Below are positions 10,507 to 11,602 of a stretch of DNA of 11,602 bases, piece after piece (positions within the stretch are counted from its first letter, which is position 1; each line of letters begins with the position of its first letter). The DNA lies in contig JAQIWT010001267.1 of assembly GCA_034696485.1 (NCBI GenBank), positions 1 to 11,602 of the forward strand, written 5' to 3'. The position numbers and the translations under genes were made by a program. The stretch comes from Isohypsibius dastychi. Lineage: Eukaryota; Tardigrada; Eutardigrada; Parachela; Isohypsibiidae. The notes under the pieces were generated by a model, which did no database searches, had not been told where the DNA came from, and was given only the letters and a program-made list of their open reading frames with translations.

Positions 10507-10530
10507 CTGTACTGTATATGTACAGTACAG
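10507..10530. repeat. Perfect 10-bp inverted repeat with 4-nt loop
   Basis: The arm CTGTACTGTA (10507-10516) is followed by TATG and then TACAGTACAG (10521-10530), its exact reverse complement. It may be a hairpin, a binding site for a symmetric protein, or the tip of a short mobile-element remnant. Confidence 0.8.
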
Positions 10531-10537
10531 CTGCAGC

Positions 10538-10551
10538 GGTTCTAGAGAACC
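10538..10551. repeat. Short inverted repeat GGTTCT-AG-AGAACC
   Basis: Six-base arms surround two central bases, 8 bases after the larger hairpin. It resembles an inverted TTC/GAA element but does not fit heat-shock element spacing exactly. Confidence 0.5.
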
Positions 10552-10990
10552 ACAAAATAAAAACAACTGAAAGAATTTCTAATTTGTAATTAAAGAATAA
10601 TACGTTCGAGGTTGTTTTACTTTAAAAGCTGCGATACAGTACTTTTAGATCCTAACCGGTATTTTTGACGTTAAACCGGCAAGTTGGGTGCCATGTACGT
10701 CCATATTTCTACGGGAGTTCTTCGTTTAACATGCAACAAAATTAGAAAGAGCAGAAAATTAGAAAGAAAGTCAGATTTGAAGATGTAGAATTTTCTGTTG
10801 TTTATGTTGAGAATTTAACAAATTGTATCACGTTATATCTTTTCGGAAATTATTTTCACCTGTTTCATAACAAGGTTGCTGCACTCCGGCTTTCTTACAC
10901 CGCAACAAACCGCAGTTTTTCGCCAAGGTTGCCTAATCTGTTATTTGTTCATCCTCAAAATCGAAAATGGCACAAATGAATGCGCATTTA

Positions 10991-11583
10991 TTAGATGTTA
11001 TTTGCGAAGTGACCTCGGTTTGTGATGTACATCTCATCTCTTACTAGTTCGCTGAAAACAGTGAAGAAATCGACGACGCGAGAGGGGAATAAGAACTACA
11101 TCTGCAAATTATTCTGCAATAATAAATTGTCCACAAAAACGTCAGAATGCAAGTGATCGAATTCGTGACGAAAATTTTCGAAGCATCGGCGGTTTCGTTC
11201 CTAAAATGGCGTTGAACTTCAATTCAATGTAGCATTGTCAGGAAAGGTTGATAAACTTGACCTTGCCGAGTCGTCTTATCAGATCAGATCGCTCTCTAAA
11301 CTGATCAAAATGAAAACAAATTTCAAAAATTTTCTCCATTATTTCTCGAAGATTGCGTTTCACACAAAAGAAACAAAAGCATATTTTCAGCGAATATTCT
11401 GAAAAAAATCAATTCTTAAACAAGTAAGCTTCGTTTCAAGCCAAGAGTAATTCACATCCGAATTGGATGACTTTTGCAAAAAAGCTAAAGCGTGCTGCAC
11501 TTTGTCCAGTGCCTGGCGATACGCATTCTTTCCTTTCAAAACAGCGGCCATTGGAAGTCTGGACGGGCTGCCATGTAACACGT
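10991..11583 (-). CDS. Unidentified minus-strand gene, 3' part, 5' truncated
   Basis: Tentative model, 5' to 3' on the minus strand: 11583..11456, 11300..11262, 11200..11100, 11051..10991. The last three exons are the best supported: introns of 61 bp (GTCAAG...TTTTAG) and 48 bp (GTAGTT...TTTTCAG) join in frame and give a continuous charged, helical peptide containing ERSDLIRRLGK, FRHEFDHLHSD and ELVRDEMY, ending at TAA 10993-10991. AATAAA overlaps the stop region on that strand. The first exon (LHGSPSRLP... KNAYRQALDKVQHALAFLQKS) begins after TTGCCAG; its link to the next exon (GAT|GTGAAT to GATCAG|TTT, phase 0) is less sure. A second option starts at an ATG with good context on the minus strand near 11340 and reads straight into exon 11300..11262. 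I do not recognise the family; it looks like an alpha-helical, possibly coiled-coil protein. Confidence 0.4.
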
Positions 11584-11602
11584 CTGGCAAGATAGCAAAT
11601 CA

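Larger units (their letters stand above)
10206..10990. other. Intergenic region between converging genes
   Basis: I see no convincing gene here. The stretch contains the TACAGTAC/GTACTGTA cluster and two inverted repeats listed separately. Open frames on the minus strand near 10148-10460 and 10380-10550 are short and lack family resemblance. One of them has a good donor-like AAG|GTCAGT (minus strand, near 10291), so an extra small exon cannot be excluded. Confidence 0.5.

Noticed and set aside
10538-10551. GGTTCTAGAGAACC as a tRNA B box or heat-shock element
   Set aside because: No A box or cloverleaf surrounds it, and the TTC/GAA spacing does not fit a standard heat-shock element.
1-11602. 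CRISPR arrays, prokaryotic operons, phage or viral genes, rRNA and tRNA genes
   Set aside because: No regularly spaced repeats, no bacterial gene organisation, no viral domains, and no tRNA or rRNA signature seen on either strand.

Overview
The window is eukaryotic nuclear DNA from a small invertebrate. Every convincing coding stretch is broken by GT..AG introns, mostly 48-420 bp, with acceptors such as TTTTCAG, TTTTTAG and CCAG, and intergenic DNA is AT-rich. There is no operon, Shine-Dalgarno, phage or bacterial element. The protein families and compact introns suggest an ecdysozoan (nematode, tardigrade or similar). That placement is inference, and the species cannot be fixed from this sequence. 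All exon models below were built by hand from splice consensus and frame continuity.

Region 1 (4-2528, +) is the 3' part of a SUCO/Opt/Slp1-type SUN-domain membrane protein gene. Four exons encode the C-terminal part of the SUN-like domain, an acidic and Pro-rich linker, the conserved coiled-coil block, one transmembrane helix and a Lys-rich tail. The 5' end lies off the left edge. Readthrough of the last intron gives a competing C-terminus ending at 1994.

Region 2 (2529-3678) is about 1.15 kb of intergenic DNA that must hold the SUCO 3' end and the promoter of the next gene. No gene was found in it.

Region 3 (3679-10056, +) is a complete 13-exon gene for a secreted animal haem peroxidase (peroxidase-cyclooxygenase superfamily), 862 residues by my model. 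All 12 introns join in frame. The distal His and Gln, distal Arg, calcium loop and proximal His can be seen. Several residues that are nearly fixed in this family are changed: both haem-ester acids are replaced (Thr302, Gln455), the proximal RxGH motif is one residue short, and RDHG has become REFG. The mature protein has Tyr-rich, sequon-bearing segments at both ends. An AATAAA at 10183 probably ends the transcript.

Region 4 (10206-11602) contains a TACAGTAC/GTACTGTA-rich stretch with a perfect 10-bp hairpin (10507-10530). It also holds several phase-compatible small exons on the minus strand (10991-11583) that look like the 3' part of an unidentified gene converging on the peroxidase gene.

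The two identified proteins both belong to the secretory pathway (an ER membrane SUN protein and a secreted peroxidase), but nothing here shows that they work together. The most interesting object is the peroxidase, which may be a non-covalent-haem or altered-activity enzyme carrying its own Tyr-rich cross-linking tails.
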